DNA from: Thermanaerothrix daxensis
GTDB lineage: Bacteria; Chloroflexota; Anaerolineae; Anaerolineales; Anaerolineaceae
DNA: 64,000 nt
Direction of reading: 5' to 3'
Assembly (NCBI RefSeq): GCF_001306145.1
Contig: NZ_LGKO01000002.1
Coordinates: forward strand, 1 to 64,000
Shown here: positions 1 through 9,958 of the stretch, in pieces
How the letters are laid out: every line of letters begins with the position of its first letter
Position numbering within the stretch: the first letter of the stretch is position 1
Position numbers and translations under genes: made by a program
The notes under the pieces: model-generated
Database searches by the model: none
What the model saw: only the letters and a program-made list of their open reading frames with translations
What the model was told of the DNA's origin: nothing

Positions 1-312
1 GCTGGGCGTGGGGGCGGAGGCGGTGGGGAAACAGGTTCCTGGGGAGGAGGGGGTGGGGAGGGGGCGGATGCCAGCCGTGCGTTGATGATGCCTAGTGCTT
101 TGGCAATATTCACGCTGCGCGGAAGGTGTTTTTGGGCTTCGCGCAGGACGCGCAAGCGGGCAGCATCATCAGGCTGGGTATCGGCCAACCACAGCCAGGC
201 CGCCTCGTTGGTCGGTTCGGCCCGGACAATGTCTTCCAAAATTTCGCGCGCCGCCGTTTTGTGCCCGCTACGGGCCAGGTCAATAGCGCGGATCAGACGT
301 TCGGAGGGCATA
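1..312 (-). CDS. TPR-like protein, N-terminal part (partial)
   Basis: The reading frame starts at ATG 312 (MPSERLIRAIDLARSGHK) and runs off the left edge after 104 codons. The visible part is one helical hairpin pair of tetratricopeptide type (residues 3-45, with AREILEDIVRAEPTNEAAWLWLAD), then a helix ending near residue 78, then a proline-rich stretch of repeated P residues from about residue 83. Short TPR-plus-proline-linker N-termini are common in Chloroflexota membrane or regulatory proteins. The rest of the protein, and so its role, is outside the window. It lies upstream of nothing visible and just downstream of kbl, same strand, with a 41-base gap. Confidence 0.7.
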
Positions 313-353
313 ATGCTATTATAGCCCCGTTCATCCTTACCGGGAGTTCGTGC

Positions 354-1562
354 CTAGCCGGCGATGACCCCAAGGCGCTTGCCGACGCGGGCAAAGGCTT
401 CTAAACCGCGGTCGAGGTCCTCGCGGGTGTGAGCAGCGGAGAGCATCACACGAATGCGTGCCTTGCCCTTGGGCACGGTGGGATAACCAATGGCCATGGC
501 AAAAACGCCTTCGCTGAAAAGTTCGCGGCTGAATTGCTGAGCTAGCGGGGCTTCGCCCAGCATGATGGGGGTGATGGGGGTGACGCTCTGACCGGTGTCG
601 AAGCCCAGGCCGCGCATCTCGGCTTTGAAGTAGCGTGCGTTCTCCCAGAGGCGATCCACCAGTTCGGTGGATGCTTCCAGTACGTCAATGGCGGCGATGG
701 TTGCAGCCACATCGGCGGCGGGCACTGCCGAGGAGAAGAGGAAGGGGCGCCCACGCTGACGCAGCCATTCCACCACCAGGGAATTGCCGGCTACGGCGCC
801 GCCAACCACGCCAAATGCCTTAGAGAAGGTGCCGACCTCCACATCTACCTTGCCGTGCAGGCCAAAGTGATCCACAATGCCGCGTCCGCCGTGCCCCAAG
901 ACGCCTTCCCCGTGGGCGTCATCCACCATCAGCATCAGGTCGTACTTACTGCTGATGGCGTAAATCTGGTCCAGGGGGGCAATGTCGCCGTCCATGCTGA
1001 AGACCCCGTCGGTGACCACCAGCCCCCGGCGGTAGGTCCCCTGGGCTTCCAGAATTTTTTGTTCCAGGTCATTGGGGTCGCAGTGGGCGTAGCGAATAAT
1101 GCGTGCGCCAGAGAGGCGACAGCCATCAATGATGCTGGCGTGGTTGAGTTCATCCGAGAAGATGACATCCTCTTTGCCAACCAGGGCGGGGATGGCGGCC
1201 AGGTTGGCGCAGAAGCCCGATTGGAAAGTAACCGCGGCTTCAACATGTTTGAAGGTGGCCAGACGGCGCTCCAGTTCCAGGTGCAGGTCCAGCGTCCCGG
1301 CGATGGAGCGCACCGCAGCCGGGCCGACCCCGTAACGATCGAGCACCTCTCGCGCGGCGGCAACCAGGCGGGGGTGATTGGCCAGCCCCAGGTAGTTATT
1401 GGAGCAGAAGTTTAGCACGCGTCGGCCGTCCACCTCCAGCCAGGCTCCCTGCGCGGAGGAGATGGTGCGGATGGTGTTGTACAATCCGCTGGCTTTCAGG
1501 GCTTCCAGTTCGTCCTGAATCCAGGCCAGACGTTTGGAGACCTGTGCCTCTTGAGATGCCAT
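354..1562 (-). CDS. kbl: glycine C-acetyltransferase (2-amino-3-ketobutyrate CoA ligase)
   Basis: 402 residues, the normal length for the alpha-oxoamine synthase family of fold-type I PLP enzymes. Visible signatures: [14 protein letters not shown] (51-64), DELNHASI (137-144), DDAHGEG (214-220) and GTFSKAFG (244-251), where K248 should form the Schiff base with PLP. Glycine C-acetyltransferase makes glycine and acetyl-CoA from 2-amino-3-oxobutyrate in threonine breakdown. A GAGGTGA site sits 5 bases before ATG 1562. No threonine dehydrogenase gene is beside it, so a related role (5-aminolevulinate or 8-amino-7-oxononanoate synthesis) is not formally excluded, but the closest match by motif and length is Kbl. 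Confidence 0.88.
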   Translation of the reverse strand: MASQEAQVSKRLAWIQDELEALKASGLYNTIRTISSAQGAWLEVDGRRVLNFCSNNYLGLANHPRLVAAAREVLDRYGVGPAAVRSIAGTLDLHLELERRLATFKHVEAAVTFQSGFCANLAAIPALVGKEDVIFSDELNHASIIDGCRLSGARIIRYAHCDPNDLEQKILEAQGTYRRGLVVTDGVFSMDGDIAPLDQIYAISSKYDLMLMVDDAHGEGVLGHGGRGIVDHFGLHGKVDVEVGTFSKAFGVVGGAVAGNSLVVEWLRQRGRPFLFSSAVPAADVAATIAAIDVLEASTELVDRLWENARYFKAEMRGLGFDTGQSVTPITPIMLGEAPLAQQFSRELFSEGVFAMAIGYPTVPKGKARIRVMLSAAHTREDLDRGLEAFARVGKRLGVIAG

Positions 1563-1742
1563 GAATCACCTCGGAAAGAATCAAAGGGTTGGTCGGGGCG
1601 GAAGCCGGACACGCCTCCCACGGGCTGCCGACTTGCGCCGAACGGCTATGAATGATTATAGCAAGGATTGCGGAAACCGGGTTCACGGGGCGCCTTCCTG
1701 CGGGTCGGGGGCGGCGCCTTTTCAGTGCCTGAGCGTCTTCCC

Positions 1743-3380
1743 CTAGCCTTCCAGGTTGACTTCGGTCAGGTAGCCACTTTCGGCCAGGGCGCGGCGCAAG
1801 CGTTCAACCTGCCCCGGTCTGACCACAGCCAGGGTGGGCGCGAGGACTTCGGCCAGACAGCGGGCAGCCGGCCCACGGCGCAGTTCGGCTAGGATTTCGG
1901 GACGGCTGACGCGCAGGAGGATCACCCGCCGGATGTGGGCGGGGGTGCCCTGACTTTCCCAGCGCCGCAGGGCTTGCACGACTGCAGGTGGGATGGGGCC
2001 TGCCGCGTACTTCTGAAGCAGGCTCAGCAGGTGCTCTACCTTCAGCCCCTGCTGGCGCGCACGTTGCAGAGAGGTGGGGGTGAGGCGGTAATGGTGTCCC
2101 TGGGCATCTGGGGGCAACCACTCGCCAAAGCGCGCAATCTGGTAGCGCAACCAACGCGGGGTCAGCGGCGGCAGGGTCAGGCGGGCGTCGCTGTGAATTA
2201 CGAGGTGTCCGTTCTCCTCGGCCAGTCCCTGCGGCGGCTGTCCGGCGAGGAGGGCGCTGGCCCAGGCGGAGAAGCGGAAAGCGGTGATGGGCGCAGTAGC
2301 TTCGGGGGCTGCGGCGGCCAGGTCGAGCAGGCCCAGCCAGTGCAGTGGCCCGGTGAGGATGAAGCGTACCAGCGCGCCATCCACTTCTTCCCAGTGGGCA
2401 AAACCGCGCAGGAACTGCTCGCTCCCGGCGCGGCGGATGAACCACGAGTCATAATCCCCGGCGGGGCGCTGAAAATCGGGTTGGGTTTCGCGCACCGCGG
2501 TAATGAACCCTTCCAGCGACCACCAGGTGGGTTGTGCGGCAAGAGGGCCGAGCAGCGATAGCAAGGCCGTCCGCGCGCGTAGCGGGTCGTTTTCCCACTG
2601 ACCCTCAAACGCCAGGTGGGGCAGAAGGCGCAACTCGTTGAAGGTGCGGCTTCCTTGCCATGCCTGGAAAAGGACGAGCAGGGCCTCCCCGCGCGGGGCC
2701 TGCAAAAAGCGCTGTACCCCTTCTGGCAGAGGACGGGCGTGCTCATCCAACAGTCCGGCGCTCTGCAACAACGCCTGCAAAGCCGCTGTTGGAATATCGC
2801 CGAGTGCCTCTGGCAGGGGCAAGCCGCTGCGCAGGGCAGCCAGCAGGGTGCAGGCGTGATCCAGAATGGCATCGCTGGCCAAGCGGGGGTGCGCCGCTTC
2901 GGCAGGGGTGGCCGGGCGTACGTTCAGCGTGGGAGCAGGGGCCGGGGTGGTGTTCAGCCAGGCCAACCACTCATCGGGGATGTAAGCATACTCCTGGGGT
3001 TCGGCGGGGGGCAGATCCAGGAAAGCGCGTCCGATCAGGGCGCGGTACCACAGCATCTCAGCAGGTGAAACCGGATGAAGGTCGGGGCGCTCGCGCTCGC
3101 GCCGGGCGGCGCCCATCGGGCGGATATCGCCATAGCGCCGGCTGAAAGCCGCCCAGGGCAGACGGCCGCCGCGCTGGGCCAGGTCTTCCAGTGCCTGGCG
3201 AGCGGAAGCGGGCAGGCTTTCTACCATCTCCCAAAAAAGGGCCTCATCCTGTAGCGCGGCGATCAGACTCTGGAGGACGCTGCGTTTGTCCCCTTCCCCC
3301 GGGTCCACGCCCCACAGGCCGGCCACCAGATGCAGGAAGCCCAGATCGTGACCTTGTAGCGTTTGGTGTAAATCCGGCAT
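1743..3380 (-). CDS. helicase XPB/Ssl2 N-terminal-like protein
   Basis: 545 residues, no signal peptide and no membrane span. The C-terminal 50 residues (ILAELRRGPAARCLAEVLAP, then TLAVVRPGQVERLRRALAESGYL) have the form of the helicase-associated/XPB-N domain found in stand-alone bacterial proteins. An upstream YIPDEWLAWL segment (about residues 134-143) is also typical. No Walker A or DEAD/DEAH motor motif is present, so it is not itself a helicase. Such proteins are thought to bind DNA or partner a helicase; that role is inference. It lies 10 bases downstream of the lipid kinase gene on the same strand and may be co-transcribed with it. Confidence 0.65.
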   Translation of the reverse strand: MPDLHQTLQGHDLGFLHLVAGLWGVDPGEGDKRSVLQSLIAALQDEALFWEMVESLPASARQALEDLAQRGGRLPWAAFSRRYGDIRPMGAARRERERPDLHPVSPAEMLWYRALIGRAFLDLPPAEPQEYAYIPDEWLAWLNTTPAPAPTLNVRPATPAEAAHPRLASDAILDHACTLLAALRSGLPLPEALGDIPTAALQALLQSAGLLDEHARPLPEGVQRFLQAPRGEALLVLFQAWQGSRTFNELRLLPHLAFEGQWENDPLRARTALLSLLGPLAAQPTWWSLEGFITAVRETQPDFQRPAGDYDSWFIRRAGSEQFLRGFAHWEEVDGALVRFILTGPLHWLGLLDLAAAAPEATAPITAFRFSAWASALLAGQPPQGLAEENGHLVIHSDARLTLPPLTPRWLRYQIARFGEWLPPDAQGHHYRLTPTSLQRARQQGLKVEHLLSLLQKYAAGPIPPAVVQALRRWESQGTPAHIRRVILLRVSRPEILAELRRGPAARCLAEVLAPTLAVVRPGQVERLRRALAESGYLTEVNLEG

Positions 3381-3390
3381 GGCAGATGGA

Positions 3391-4311
3391 CTAGCGGGCG
3401 TGAATGAAACGAATCGCCCCAGGGATGGATTCTACACTCAAGCGGTGAATCGTGGAATCGAAGCCGGCATAGATCTCGCCATCGGTGTGGATGTAGAGAG
3501 GGCGGTCGGCTTCCAGAATCAGGTGGCAGAAGGCCCCGTGGCGCGTGTAGGGCAGGTGGGCGTGCCGACCGCGCATGAAAAAGGGCAGGGTGTAGAGCAT
3601 TTTGGGGCGCGAGATGGTGCGCACCCCGACGTAGTCAATCTGCCCATCGGTGGGGCTGCCCTGGGGCGCCATCCAGAACATCCCGCCCTGGCGCCGGCCG
3701 TTGCACAGGGTGAGCATGAGCAGGTCGTCTTCCCAAACCCGCCCATCTTCTTCCACCCGCAGGTGGTAAGGGTGGTGATTGAGCAAAATGGTTTGCAGTG
3801 CGGCCACCAGGTAGACCCCCAGGCCGCGCAAGAAGTCGCGCACCTGGCGGGTGCGGATATTGACCACGGCGTCAAAGCCGATGCCCAGGGTATTGGTCCA
3901 GTATTCGCTGTGGCCGCGGTCGTCGTAAATGCGGGCTACATCGGTGGGGCGGGGCGTGCCTTCCAGCGCCTGGCGCAGAGCCTCGGCAGGGCGCGGGCTG
4001 ATGCCCAGGCTGGCGGCAAAATCATTGCCCGAACCCACCGGCACGATCCCCAGCGCGGGGCGCTCTTCGGGCGGAAAGGCCATCAGGCCGTTGACCACCT
4101 CGTGCACGGTGCCATCACCACCCATGGCGATCAGGCGCTCGACCCCCTCGGCGGCGGCTTGCCGAGCCAGGTGGATGGCGTGCTGGTAGTAAGCGGTCTC
4201 ACACCATTCGGCGCCATAGTGATTGGTTGCCAGAGGGCGCAGGGCTGCTGCCAGGCGGGCGGCGCGCCCAAAATTGGCGTGGGGGTTGCAGATAACGCGC
4301 ACGGCAGGCAT
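3391..4311 (-). CDS. YegS/BmrU-type diacylglycerol/lipid kinase
   Basis: 306 residues, the usual length for the DAGK catalytic-domain family. The nucleotide-binding loop GGDGTVHEVVNG (64-75) and GSGNDFA (93-99) are intact. The C-terminal beta-sandwich ends IYAGFDSTIHRLSVESIPGAI. These enzymes phosphorylate diacylglycerol, sphingoid or polyprenol-type lipids at the membrane with ATP; the lipid cannot be told from sequence. ATG 4311 is preceded by CGGAGAAAT, spaced rather far at about 12 bases. The gene precedes the XPB-N-like gene. Confidence 0.85.
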   Translation of the reverse strand: MPAVRVICNPHANFGRAARLAAALRPLATNHYGAEWCETAYYQHAIHLARQAAAEGVERLIAMGGDGTVHEVVNGLMAFPPEERPALGIVPVGSGNDFAASLGISPRPAEALRQALEGTPRPTDVARIYDDRGHSEYWTNTLGIGFDAVVNIRTRQVRDFLRGLGVYLVAALQTILLNHHPYHLRVEEDGRVWEDDLLMLTLCNGRRQGGMFWMAPQGSPTDGQIDYVGVRTISRPKMLYTLPFFMRGRHAHLPYTRHGAFCHLILEADRPLYIHTDGEIYAGFDSTIHRLSVESIPGAIRFIHAR

Positions 4312-4529
4312 GATGGGATTATTTCTCCGTTATGGAATGGGGGGTTCTGCATATTATAACCCCACGTCGGTGGAGCGTTGCGCCGGCCACCGCCTGCCCC
4401 GAGGGCGCCGTGCCGGAGGAGCGCGCGGCGCAGTCTTCCCCGTTGTGGATGTATCCCTTCATTGTTGAGGCACCACCCCGGCGGGGTGAGTGCCGAGGTG
4501 GTGTGTGCATCGTTTGCAGTTAAATTTTT

Positions 4530-4895
4530 TTAGCCTTTGAGAAGCCGAAGGACGCGGTCAAAGGAGAGCAGGTAATGAAGGGCAATAATGACTCCGAAAA
4601 TCCAACTCAGCGTTATGGCACCTGAGCGGTAAAGTGCCCAGACCGAAAAGCCGAAAAATACCAGTTCAAGCCCAAGGCGTAACATACCCGGTATGGGAAC
4701 AGGCACCCTCCCGCTGGGGCGATCATTGGCGACTCCAAAAGTTACCCAAATGGCAGCAGCAATGACCGGAATGCCTAGGGCTAACACAAAGCGGAGGACA
4801 CCCCTGCCCTGATTCCAGCCCCAGACGCCCATGGCGATCAGTCCTGCCACCTCAAGTAAAAAACGAACTGCCAGGTTGATCGGGTTTGAAGCCAT
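4530..4895 (-). CDS. YrdB/DUF2568 family membrane protein
   Basis: 121 residues with four hydrophobic segments (about 8-25, 32-52, 70-87 and 92-112). The N-terminal NLAVRFLLEVAGLIAMGVWG and the central WVTFGVANDRPSGRVPVPIPG are characteristic of the YrdB/DUF2568 family. The function of that family is unknown. An AAGGAGCATTTA site lies directly before ATG 4895. The upstream gene is also a membrane protein on the same strand, about 110 bases away. Confidence 0.72.
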   Translation of the reverse strand: MASNPINLAVRFLLEVAGLIAMGVWGWNQGRGVLRFVLALGIPVIAAAIWVTFGVANDRPSGRVPVPIPGMLRLGLELVFFGFSVWALYRSGAITLSWIFGVIIALHYLLSFDRVLRLLKG

Positions 4896-5006
4896 TAAAT
4901 GCTCCTTGGTGAGGAAATATGGTTTCAGTACGCAAGGCCTGGCTTGCGTGCTTTGGGGTGACGTTGAGCGAAGGGGGCCTTTTCTATCCCGATCTCATTA
5001 TTTTTT

Positions 5007-5885
5007 CTAGCTCGTAGGTCGGGCGGGTTTGTAAACAATCGGCATCCCCACGGTGATGACCAGGGCGGGGAAGAACCCGATGAGGAGGGCCAGGGGCAAC
5101 GGCATGGGGGATAGAAAAAAGAACTGGTAGCCCAGGGGGACGAGGGTATCCACAGCCCAGAAGAGGAGGAAGACCTGCCACAAAGCCATTTTGTGCGCCA
5201 ACCACCTTTTGGAGACCCCGAAGATGAGGATGACGTTGACGACGAACGCCACCACAAACATCATTTGCGTTCTCCAATCGGAGGCAGCGGCTTCCATGTC
5301 TATCTGAATCCGCGCTATGGCGGCGCTCAGCAAACTGCCGGCGGCGTAGCCCATGTAGGCAAAACAGGCCACCACCACGGCTTTGAGCACCTCACTTACG
5401 CCGGTGCTCGGGCGCGGCGCAGGGGCCGGCTGGTAGCGCCTTTTTTCCCACCAGGTCAGGAGAAGCGAAAAAGCCAGGGTTTGCAACAGCATTTCGGGCA
5501 ATCCGATCAGATGGTACCAGAGGGGGAGTTTGGAGTAGATTAGGCCTTCCAGCGAAGAGGGGGCCGCCGCGGGTGTGCTCAGGATGCCAAACACGATGAA
5601 AATTCCCCACAGGATGAGCCACCCGCGTTTGTTTTCCAGGAGGGTGTTGCGGATGGGCCACAGCCCGATGGCGAAGAGCAGCCCGCGGATGGGTTGAAGG
5701 AGGGGGCCCAGGAGCGTGGCTGGGGAGTCAATGGGGCGCATAAACTCTCGAATGACGTCTTGCTGGAAAATGCTGCCGTAGTCAAAAAGGTTGGACATGA
5801 TCAGGCCGAACACGAAGTAGGTGACCGTCTGGATCAAGGCCGCCCGTCCCGCGAAACCAAGAAATTCTTTGAACGAGTTTTTCAT
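5007..5885 (-). CDS. polytopic membrane protein of unknown function
   Basis: I do not recognise a family. Starting at ATG 5885 (MKNSFKEFLGFAGRAAL) the protein has 292 residues and seven or eight hydrophobic segments separated by short charged loops; a proline-rich loop (YQPAPAPRPSTG) lies near the middle. The frame stays open upstream to a GTG at 5933, but that extension (VPLCSPGVIQIDESV) does not look like a mature N-terminus, so the ATG was chosen; neither start has a strong ribosome-binding site. A TATAAT box on the minus strand near 6065-6070 could serve as its promoter. The 282 bases between this start and the YbaK-type gene hold nothing else I can name. Confidence 0.7.
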   Translation of the reverse strand: MKNSFKEFLGFAGRAALIQTVTYFVFGLIMSNLFDYGSIFQQDVIREFMRPIDSPATLLGPLLQPIRGLLFAIGLWPIRNTLLENKRGWLILWGIFIVFGILSTPAAAPSSLEGLIYSKLPLWYHLIGLPEMLLQTLAFSLLLTWWEKRRYQPAPAPRPSTGVSEVLKAVVVACFAYMGYAAGSLLSAAIARIQIDMEAAASDWRTQMMFVVAFVVNVILIFGVSKRWLAHKMALWQVFLLFWAVDTLVPLGYQFFFLSPMPLPLALLIGFFPALVITVGMPIVYKPARPTS

Positions 5886-6167
5886 CACCGACTCATCTAT
5901 CTGAATGACCCCCGGGCTGCAAAGGGGCACCACCCTGCTTTGGGGCAGGCGTTCGGTCCCAGGGACGCGCTTGTACTGCCATCCGGTTGGACGGGATGGG
6001 CCGGAGCGGCGCTTAACGGCAAAAGTGGTTGCTCAATGGACGGGGGAGGATAGGTTTTCTATCCCAATTATACATCCGGACCCTGGTGAAAGTTTCTCCC
6101 CGTTAAACCTGCCACCACTTTTGTGATTGCCCGGTTGTCTGCCAGCCCAAGGGAGGGTGCCCTTTAT

Positions 6168-6662
6168 CTACGCCGTCACACGTATCACCCGGGCCTGGGT
6201 GATGCGTTGCAGGTCGGTGGGGGCGATGGGGAAGATGGCATTGGGCGTGCCGGCGGCGGCCCAAACGGTTGGGTACTGTAGCAAATCCTCATCCATGAAC
6301 GTGGGAAGCGGAGTGACGTGCCCCAGGGGCGGCACACCGCCGATGACGAACCCCGTTACTTCACGCACAAAATCCGCAGCGGCTTTTTCCAGCGGCTCGC
6401 CGATTTGAGCGGCGGCGAGGTTCAGGTCCACGCGGTTGGCGCCGCTGGTGAGGATGAGCACAGCCTGCCCACTGTGTTGGCCGCGAAACACCAGCGATTT
6501 GACAATCTGACCGACGGCACAGCCCACTGCCTGTGCGGCTTCTTGGGCGGTGCGGGTGGAGACGGATAACTCCTGTACCGCAAGGGTCAAGCCGTGCGCG
6601 TGCAAAGCCGCCTGAACGCGTTGGGCGGCAGGGCTGAGGGAGGTGGGGGAGGGTTCAGCCAT
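6168..6662 (-). CDS. YbaK/EbsC-type aminoacyl-tRNA deacylase
   Basis: 164 residues from ATG 6662. The YbaK/ProRS-associated editing domain fills the chain: AAQAVGCAVGQIVKSLVF holds the conserved lysine of the active site, followed by GANRVDLNLAAAQIG and the GFVIGGVPPLGH loop. These enzymes hydrolyse mischarged tRNAs in trans (Cys-tRNA-Pro or Ala-tRNA-Pro). The ATG overlaps the last 8 bases of rlmB, with GGCGAGGCG inside rlmB as the ribosome-binding site, so the two are translationally coupled. With cysS two genes upstream, a role in clearing cysteinylated tRNA is attractive but unproven. Confidence 0.85.
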   Translation of the reverse strand: MAEPSPTSLSPAAQRVQAALHAHGLTLAVQELSVSTRTAQEAAQAVGCAVGQIVKSLVFRGQHSGQAVLILTSGANRVDLNLAAAQIGEPLEKAAADFVREVTGFVIGGVPPLGHVTPLPTFMDEDLLQYPTVWAAAGTPNAIFPIAPTDLQRITQARVIRVTA

Positions 6663-7434
6663 TGGGCGCCTCGCCGAGTGGGGCCGAAGATGTGCCAGGG
6701 CGAGCCTGGCGGGCCAGCAAGCACAGGTAAAGCGCAATGGAACCGGCCGCCGCCGCGTTCAGCGAATCCACCTGACCGCGCATGGGCAGGCGCAGTAGAA
6801 AATCGCACTGGCGGCGCACCAGCGGGCGCATCCCCTCGCCTTCGCTGCCTACCACCAGCGCCAGCGGGGCATCCAGCGGCAGGGCTTGCGGGGGTTGGGC
6901 GTCGGGGGCCATATCCAGCCCCACGACCCACACACCGGCGCTTTTCAGGCGCTCCAGCGCCTGGGCCAGGTTGGCGCGGGCAATGTGCAGGTGTTCGCTG
7001 GCTCCGGCAGATGCGTGCACCACCGCCGGGGTCACTCCGACGCTGCGCGCCAGGGGCAAAATCACGCCGTGCGCTCCCACGGCTTCGGCGGTTCGCAGCA
7101 AGATGCCCAGATTCTGGGGGTTCTGGATCAAGTCCAGGACGAGCAAGAGCGGGGGTTCGCCGCGGCGGCGCGCCTCTTCGAGGAGGGTGGGCAAATCGCT
7201 GTAGGGGTACTCCCCCACCTGGAGGGCCACGCCCTGGGGGTTTTCACCCAACGAGTCCACTTGCGGCCGCGGGGTGGTTTCCACGGGGATACCCCCACTG
7301 CTGGCCAGGCGCACAATCTTGGCCAGGCGGCCCTTGACCTCCGCCCCCTGGGCCAGGCGCAGGCGGTAGATCGGGCGGCGGCGCGCGCGCAAGACTTCGT
7401 AAACGGGATTACGCCCGGTGATCCATTCGCGCAT
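6655..7434 (-). CDS. rlmB: 23S rRNA (guanosine-2'-O)-methyltransferase, TrmH/RlmB family
   Basis: 259 residues, SPOUT fold. The N-terminal substrate-binding domain starts GRNPVYEVLRARRRPIYRL (7-25). The knotted catalytic half has VLDLIQNPQNLGILLRTAEAVGAHGV (motif 1), LALVVGSEGEGMRPLVRR (motif 2) and LPMRGQVDSLNAAAAGSIALY (motif 3), all complete. RlmB methylates G2251 in the peptidyl-transferase P loop. It sits between cysS (16-base gap) and the YbaK-type gene (8-base overlap), an arrangement cysS-rlmB that is common in bacteria. Confidence 0.92.
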   Translation of the reverse strand: MREWITGRNPVYEVLRARRRPIYRLRLAQGAEVKGRLAKIVRLASSGGIPVETTPRPQVDSLGENPQGVALQVGEYPYSDLPTLLEEARRRGEPPLLLVLDLIQNPQNLGILLRTAEAVGAHGVILPLARSVGVTPAVVHASAGASEHLHIARANLAQALERLKSAGVWVVGLDMAPDAQPPQALPLDAPLALVVGSEGEGMRPLVRRQCDFLLRLPMRGQVDSLNAAAAGSIALYLCLLARQARPGTSSAPLGEAPNG

Positions 7435-7450
7435 GGCGGCGGGCCGGGGG

Positions 7451-8857
7451 TCAGGAAGTCTTCCAACGCCAGGTAGTGCCCTCGCGCGAATCTTCGAGGA
7501 TCACACCCAGTTCGGCCAGGCGGTCGCGAATGCGGTCGGAGAGCGCCCAAAGTTTCTGCTTACGCAGTTCGGTGCGCACCTCGACCAGCAGGTCAATGAA
7601 GGGCTCGGCGGCGCTGGGAGCGGCGGTGGGTTCGGCCAGGGTCAGGCCCAGGACGCCGGTGAGTTCGCGCAGGGTGGCTTGAGCGGGAGCAAGTTGTTCG
7701 TTGGTTGCTCCCTCACTGCGCGCCTGGTTGATGGCGCGCACCAGTTCAAAGAGCGCCGCCAGCGCGCCGGCGGTGTTGAAATCATCGTCCATGGCCTCGA
7801 TGAAGCCCTGGCGGGTGGCCTCGATCTGAGCCTGCAGCGCTTTCAGGGTGGCTTCGGGGGCACCGCCGGCATCCGGCAGGGCAGGGCGCAGCGCCGAGCG
7901 CAGGCGCTCCAGGGCGCGTTCGCTCTGCTGGACCACTTCTTCGGTGTAGACCAGCGGACTGCGGTAGTTGGAATTGAGCACCATCATGCGCAGGACATCT
8001 GCGGGGTGCTGGGCCAGGAATTCTTCAATGGTGATCAGGTTGCCCAGCGATTTGGACATTTTCTCGCCGCCCAGTTGTACCATGCCGTTGTGCACCCAGT
8101 AGCGCACAAAGGGTTTGCCGGTCAGGCTTTCGCTCTGGGCAATTTCGTTCTCGTGGTGCGGGAAGATCAGGTCGTTGCCGCCGCCGTGGATGTCTATCTG
8201 CTCGCCGAGGTGGTGCAGGTTCATCGCCGAGCATTCGATGTGCCAGCCGGGGCGGCCCATTCCCCAGGGGCTGGGCCAAGCCGGCTCGCCGGGTTTGGCG
8301 GCCTTCCACAGGGCGAAGTCCATGGGGTGCTCTTTGCGCTCATCCACCTCAATCCGCGCCCCGGCCTGCATCTCCTCCAGGCGCCGCCCGGAGAGTTTGC
8401 CGTAATCGGGATCGCTGGTCACGCGGAAGTACACATCCCCGTTTACCGCGTAAGCGTGCCCCTTCTCGATCAGCCCCTGGATCATGGCAATGATCTGCTC
8501 AATTTCCTGGGTGGCGCGGGGGTTGACCGTGGCGGGTTTGACATTGAGGGCTTGCAGGTTGCGGCGGTAATCTTCGATGTACCGCTCGGCCAGGCGAAAG
8601 GGGTCTTCGCCCAGTTCCTGGGCACGGCGGATGATTTTATCGTCCACGTCGGTGAAGTTCATGACGAATTTCACCTCGTAGCCACGGTACTCGAGGTAGC
8701 GGCGGATGATATCGAATACCAGCGCCGACATGGCATGCCCGATGTGGGCCTTATCGTAAACCGTGGGCCCGCACACGTACATGCGCACCTTGCCCGGTTC
8801 CAGGGTCTCGAACGGTTCTTTCTTGCGCGTGAGGGTGTTGTAAATGCGTAAAGCCAT
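7451..8857 (-). CDS. cysS: cysteinyl-tRNA synthetase
   Basis: 468 residues, class Ia synthetase. HIGH-type motif HIGH at 38-41, KMSKS at 265-269, and the zinc-site residues (C29, C208, and the HHENE segment at 233-237) are present, as is GWHIECSAM. It charges tRNA-Cys in the cytoplasm. GGAGATCCCC immediately precedes ATG 8857, fixing the start. It heads the cysS-rlmB-YbaK cluster and lies 24 bases after the PIN-TRAM gene, so the four genes may form one transcript. Confidence 0.96.
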   Translation of the reverse strand: MALRIYNTLTRKKEPFETLEPGKVRMYVCGPTVYDKAHIGHAMSALVFDIIRRYLEYRGYEVKFVMNFTDVDDKIIRRAQELGEDPFRLAERYIEDYRRNLQALNVKPATVNPRATQEIEQIIAMIQGLIEKGHAYAVNGDVYFRVTSDPDYGKLSGRRLEEMQAGARIEVDERKEHPMDFALWKAAKPGEPAWPSPWGMGRPGWHIECSAMNLHHLGEQIDIHGGGNDLIFPHHENEIAQSESLTGKPFVRYWVHNGMVQLGGEKMSKSLGNLITIEEFLAQHPADVLRMMVLNSNYRSPLVYTEEVVQQSERALERLRSALRPALPDAGGAPEATLKALQAQIEATRQGFIEAMDDDFNTAGALAALFELVRAINQARSEGATNEQLAPAQATLRELTGVLGLTLAEPTAAPSAAEPFIDLLVEVRTELRKQKLWALSDRIRDRLAELGVILEDSREGTTWRWKTS

Positions 8858-8881
8858 GGGGATCTCCTGCGTGAAATGGGC

Positions 8882-9958
8882 TTACTCCAGGCGTGCGAAA
8901 ATCATCCGTCCAGCCGAGGTCTGGAGGACTTTGGTGACCACAACCGTCACCTGTTGGTTGATATAATCTTTTCCGTTTTCGACGACCACCATCGTCCCGT
9001 CATCCAGATATCCCACGCCCTGGCCGGGCTCCTTGCCCTCCTGGATGATGCGGATGGAGAGGGTTTCGCCGGGGAGCAGGGCGGATTTGACCGCGTTGGC
9101 CAGTTCGTTGACATTGAGGACGCGCACCCCTTGCAGTTCGGCCACCCGGTTGAGGTTGTAGTCGTTGGTGAGGATGGGGCAGCGCAACTGCCGCGCCAGG
9201 ATGACCAGTTTATCATCCACCTCACGCACGCCCTCGACATCAATGTCGGTGATGCGCACCGGCACGCCGCCGGGTTCCTTTTGCAGTTGGGCCAGCACTT
9301 CCAGGCCGCGCCGCCCGCGTTGCCGGCGCAGACTGTCGGAGGAGTCGGCGATGTACTGCAATTCGTTGAGCACAAAACGCGGGATGAGCAGCGTGCCGGG
9401 GATGAAACCGGTGCGGGCGATATCGGCGATGCGCCCATCAATGATGACGCTGGTATCCAGCAGGATGTTGCGGTTTTCGTACCAGGATTTGGGTGACTCG
9501 GCTTCGCGGGCTCCGCCTCTGGTAAAACCCGAGAAGAGATTGAAGAGATCGTGCTGACGCATGACGAAGACGGTCACGCCCAGGTAGCCGAAAACCAGGA
9601 CACCGATGAAGGGAAGGACTTCCCCCAAAGGGGAGGGCAGACGCGAGAGCGGAAAAGCCAGCAGCGCGGCAATGATCAAGCCGGCAATAAGTCCGAAAAG
9701 TGCGGCAAAGAGGGTTTGCGCCGAGACGCGGGTCAGGGTTGAACGAATGGCGCGCATGGGGCGCGTGGTGATGTAGGGGGTGAGGATAAGACCGACCAGG
9801 GCACCGACCATCCCAAGGGTGAGCGCATACTGCTCCACGGTGAAGGTGGTGGGTGTGGGATTGAGGTTGGCCAGTTGGCCGAGTTGGGTGCCCCAAATGA
9901 CACCCAGAATACAAAAGACAACCATGCCAATGAGACGAGCAATGAAATCGGCGCTCAT
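8882..9958 (-). CDS. membrane-anchored PIN-TRAM domain protein (YacL-like)
   Basis: 358 residues. Four membrane segments in the first 135 residues, then a PIN nuclease domain starting NILLDTSVIIDGRIADI (164-180) with acidic residues D169, D174 and E199 placed as in PIN active sites, and a C-terminal TRAM domain (about 295-350, GYLDDGTMVVVENG). The PilT/PIN-TRAM family is widespread in Gram-positives and Chloroflexota; its RNA substrate is unknown. AAAGGAGTCATC precedes ATG 9958. It probably heads the transcript that runs into cysS. Confidence 0.88.
   Translation of the reverse strand: MSADFIARLIGMVVFCILGVIWGTQLGQLANLNPTPTTFTVEQYALTLGMVGALVGLILTPYITTRPMRAIRSTLTRVSAQTLFAALFGLIAGLIIAALLAFPLSRLPSPLGEVLPFIGVLVFGYLGVTVFVMRQHDLFNLFSGFTRGGAREAESPKSWYENRNILLDTSVIIDGRIADIARTGFIPGTLLIPRFVLNELQYIADSSDSLRRQRGRRGLEVLAQLQKEPGGVPVRITDIDVEGVREVDDKLVILARQLRCPILTNDYNLNRVAELQGVRVLNVNELANAVKSALLPGETLSIRIIQEGKEPGQGVGYLDDGTMVVVENGKDYINQQVTVVVTKVLQTSAGRMIFARLE

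Noticed and set aside
3379-4359. 326-codon open frame on the plus strand opposite the lipid kinase
   Set aside because: It mirrors the intact DAGK gene, which has all catalytic motifs; the shadow has none.
7418-8851. 477-codon open frame opposite cysS
   Set aside because: Shadow of the complete cysS gene; no recognisable domain.
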